Source: Planctomycetota bacterium (GTDB lineage: Bacteria > Planctomycetota > UBA1135 > GCA-002686595). From it: a stretch of 8,685 nucleotides of DNA. A program made the translations under genes and the position numbers. The first letter of the stretch is position 1; each line of letters begins with the position of its first letter. This document shows, one piece after another, positions 7,038-8,685 of this stretch. Location of the stretch: positions 1 to 8,685 of the forward strand of contig JABFRZ010000266.1 of assembly GCA_013140785.1 (NCBI GenBank), given 5' to 3'. A model generated the notes under the pieces. The model worked only from the letters and a program-made list of their open reading frames with translations, did not search any database and was not told where the DNA came from.

Positions 7038-7487
7038 ATGCGAAAGCTCCTGTATGTGGACATGGACAACGTCCTGGTGGACTTTTCCTCGGGCGTGGCG
7101 CGGCTGGACGAGCGGACGCGGCGCGAGTACGAGGGGCGCCTCGACGAGGTGCCAGGGATCTTCGCGCGCATGGACCCGCTGCGTGGCGCGCTCGAGGCGT
7201 TCGCCACCCTCGCGCAGCGCTTCGACGCCTACGTGCTCTCGACCGCGCCCTGGGAGAACCCCTCGGCGTGGAGCGACAAGCTCCTGTGGGTGCAGCGCCA
7301 CCTCGGGTCGCTCGCCCACAAACGTCTGATCCTGACGCACCACAAGGACCTCAACGCGGGCGACTTCCTGGTGGACGACCGCATCAAGAATGGCGTCGAG
7401 CGCTTCCGCGGCGAGCACATCCATTTCGGGACCGAGCGCTTCCCGGACTGGAAGACGGTCACGGACTACCTGTTGGAGCGAGTCTGA
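7038..7487 (+). CDS. HAD-fold 5'(3')-deoxyribonucleotidase-like protein (NT5C family)
   Basis: A 149-residue cytoplasmic protein that looks like a member of the 5'-nucleotidase, deoxy (pyrimidine), cytosolic type C family (PF06941) of the HAD superfamily. These enzymes dephosphorylate deoxyribonucleoside monophosphates. All four HAD motifs are present. Motif I is DMDNVLVD (8-15), with nucleophile Asp8 and acid/base Asp10. Motif II is LSTAPW (67-72), with Ser68 or Thr69. Motif III is Lys103 in HHKDL, and motif IV is DFLVDD with Asp113 and Asp114. The 10-residue spacing from Lys103 to Asp113 agrees with mitochondrial deoxyribonucleotidase as I recall it. Only about 50 residues lie between motifs I and II, so the cap is small, and the protein is shorter than mammalian relatives of about 195-200 residues. 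Substrate is inferred, not shown. The ATG is directly before the first beta-strand (KLLYVDMD). The gene converges with the acyltransferase gene, with 3 bp between stop codons. Confidence 0.85.
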   Translation: MRKLLYVDMDNVLVDFSSGVARLDERTRREYEGRLDEVPGIFARMDPLRGALEAFATLAQRFDAYVLSTAPWENPSAWSDKLLWVQRHLGSLAHKRLILTHHKDLNAGDFLVDDRIKNGVERFRGEHIHFGTERFPDWKTVTDYLLERV

Positions 7488-7490
7488 GCG

Positions 7491-8567
7491 TCAGGCCGGC
7501 TTGCGGCGCTTCTCTGCGGGTAGGAAGCGCTGCTCGAACCAGCGATGGCTCAGCGTGGCGGCGCACAGCGCGAGCGCGGTCGTGAGCACGAAGTCGAGCC
7601 ACGGGAAGGCGAGCCCGAGGCGCGCGAGCCCGGCCGCGGTGGCGTTGTGGCAGAGCATGTGCAGGAGGTAGATGCCGTAGCTCACCGTGCCGACGTGCAC
7701 GAGCGCCGGGAGGCGCAGGAGGCGCGCCAGTGTGTGGTCTTCGCGCAGCGCGACCGCAGCCGTGAGCGCGGCGAGCACGACGTGCATGAGCGGCTCCGGC
7801 GCGCTCGGCGTGCGCCACAGGAGGAGCGCGAGCGCGAGCAGCCCCAGCGCGGTCCAGCGCGCCCCCAGCGCTCGATGCAGGAGCTCGAAGCCGCGTCGCG
7901 CGTTCAGCGCCAGCGCCACGAGCGCGCCCAGGAGCAGGGCCGGCATGACCGATAGCACCAGCGTGCGCGCGAAGCTCGCCACCGGCAGAGCGAGGTCGAA
8001 CGCCCCCGCGCGCGTCAGGTAGACCGTGGCGAGCGCGCTGACGAGCGCGGCGGCGGCGGCGCGCAGGCTCAGGTGCTTCAGGTACAGCGGCCAGACGAGA
8101 TAGAACTGCTCCTGCGCCGCCAGCGACCAGGCGAAGTAGAAAACCGTGCGTTCACCTTGGAGATCGACGAACCAATTCGAGCTGAAGCTCGCGAAGGCCG
8201 GCAAGTTCGCGAAGAAGTCGTTGCGCGTGCTCCCGGCCGGCTCGAGCAGCGCCACCAGGCCGACGTAGCCCGCCAGCACCGCGAAGTAGAGCGGGTACAG
8301 ACGCCGAGCGCGGCGCACGCGGAAGCGCGCGACGGCCAGCATGCCCGTGCGCGCGCGCTCGCGCACCAGGATCGTCGTGACCAGGAACCCGCTCAGCAGG
8401 AAGAAGAGGTTGGCGCCCAAGCGGCCCGGGCCTCCCACCGTGTGGTGCCAGACCACGGCCAGGATGCCGAGCGCACGCAGTCCGTCGAGCGAGGCAAAAT
8501 GCCGGCGCGCCAGGAACTCGGCGTGGGCGCTGGGGGCGCGCGCGCGCGCGGCCGAGGGCAAGGGCAC
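7491..8567 (-). CDS. Membrane acyltransferase, acyltransferase-3 (OafA/YrhL-like) family
   Basis: A 358-residue integral membrane protein of the acyltransferase-3 family (PF01757), which typically O-acylates sugars of lipopolysaccharide, exopolysaccharide or other envelope glycans. The signatures are in order: FASLDGLRALG (24-34), WHHT with His41/His42, NLFFLLSGFLVTTIL (53-67), the Arg-rich RFRVRRARRLYPLY (81-94), WSLAAQEQFYLVWPLY (147-162), SYGIYLLHM (296-304) and a closing HRWFEQRFL (341-349). About ten hydrophobic segments fit the family topology. The usual WSLAVEEQFY is WSLAAQEQFY here, so the first of two Glu residues is Gln while Glu153 is kept. The acceptor is unknown. The start at 8565-8567 is GTG and weakly supported. 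The frame stays open without any stop from there to the right edge (8684), reading a Pro/Ala/Ser-rich stretch, so the true start or an extra N-terminal domain may lie outside the window. Confidence 0.9.
   Translation of the reverse strand: MPLPSAARARAPSAHAEFLARRHFASLDGLRALGILAVVWHHTVGGPGRLGANLFFLLSGFLVTTILVRERARTGMLAVARFRVRRARRLYPLYFAVLAGYVGLVALLEPAGSTRNDFFANLPAFASFSSNWFVDLQGERTVFYFAWSLAAQEQFYLVWPLYLKHLSLRAAAAALVSALATVYLTRAGAFDLALPVASFARTLVLSVMPALLLGALVALALNARRGFELLHRALGARWTALGLLALALLLWRTPSAPEPLMHVVLAALTAAVALREDHTLARLLRLPALVHVGTVSYGIYLLHMLCHNATAAGLARLGLAFPWLDFVLTTALALCAATLSHRWFEQRFLPAEKRRKPA
7506..7530 (+). terminator. Possible stem-loop just past the nucleotidase stop codon
   Basis: GCGCTTC at 7506-7512 pairs perfectly with GAAGCGC at 7524-7530 around an 11-nt loop, beginning 19 bp after the nucleotidase stop codon. 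It lies inside the C-terminal codons of the opposing acyltransferase. No T-run follows on the plus strand, so a role in ending nucleotidase transcription is speculative. Confidence 0.18.
8536..8550. repeat. (GC)7 dinucleotide tract in the acyltransferase 5' region
   Basis: Fifteen bases of uninterrupted alternating G and C encode part of the Ala-Arg stretch at residues 6-11 of the acyltransferase as called from GTG. A change of one dinucleotide unit would shift the reading frame before the first conserved motif (FASLDG). In a genome this GC-rich such tracts also occur by chance. Confidence 0.8.
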
Positions 8568-8685
8568 GGCGCTCGGAGGAGCGGAGGGTGCCCGCGCGGG
8601 GGCGACTCCGGGCGAGAGCAGCCTCCCGAGTTCGCTCAGGGAGGGCTCGGTTCCCGTTTCGGAGGCAACGCGCTCGTCCTGCAGC
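8568..8685 (-). other. Open frame upstream of the acyltransferase GTG
   Basis: Read on the minus strand in frame with the acyltransferase, the 39 complete codons from 8684 to 8568 contain no stop and no ATG, GTG or TTG. They begin LQDERVASETG, then contain a possible short helix (SLSELGRLL) followed by a Pro/Ala-rich linker (PGVAPARAPSAPPSA). This is either untranslated leader or part of a longer acyltransferase that starts beyond the window. Confidence 0.45.

Noticed and set aside
4841..7487. Functional link between transketolase and the nucleotidase (pentose salvage module)
   Set aside because: Both touch pentose or nucleotide metabolism, but they are divergent, share no visible regulatory element, and transketolase is a common housekeeping gene. 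Adjacency alone does not support a system.
5135..7585. 816-codon plus-strand open frame spanning transketolase, the intergenic region and the nucleotidase
   Set aside because: It runs antisense through all transketolase motifs and out of frame through the nucleotidase. Its length is explained by the scarcity of stop codons in GC-rich sequence.

Overview
This is a GC-rich (about 70% by eye), densely coding stretch of a bacterial chromosome. It holds six protein genes and no visible RNA gene, insertion sequence, CRISPR array or phage module. The mix of housekeeping genes, the G/C-rich third positions, the long spurious antisense frames and the large secreted TolB-like repeat protein would fit a high-GC Gram-negative phylum such as Planctomycetota or Myxococcota. 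That placement is an impression; no marker gene here decides it.

Layout from left to right: 1-147, no convincing gene. 148-726 (-), a divergent peptide deformylase. 749-1534 (+), tetrahydrodipicolinate N-succinyltransferase (DapD, lysine/diaminopimelate pathway), whose start codon lies only 22 bp from that of the deformylase. 1551-4733 (-), a 1060-residue secreted protein made almost wholly of about twenty 50-residue beta-propeller (PD40/TolB-like) repeats, converging on dapD with a 16-bp gap. 4841-6874 (-), a complete transketolase. 7038-7487 (+), a small HAD-fold 5'(3')-deoxyribonucleotidase-like protein, divergent from transketolase across 163 bp. 7491-8567 (-), an integral-membrane acyltransferase-3 (OafA-like) protein whose frame stays open to the right edge of the window.

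The genes mostly alternate in strand, so there is little operon structure. Only transketolase and the repeat protein run in the same direction, 107 bp apart. Functionally the window mixes translation and N-terminal processing (deformylase), cell-wall/lysine precursor synthesis (DapD), central carbon metabolism (transketolase), nucleotide turnover (nucleotidase) and envelope modification (acyltransferase). I see no evidence that these act as one system.

The most distinctive item is the repeat protein. Its last repeat lacks the final strand motif, and the mature N-terminus carries a matching motif, which suggests a circularly closed (velcro) propeller or propeller series. Secondary points are the altered motifs I and II of the deformylase, the shortened N-terminus of DapD, and the N-terminal uncertainty and GC-dinucleotide tract of the acyltransferase. 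I found no convincing undescribed multi-gene system.
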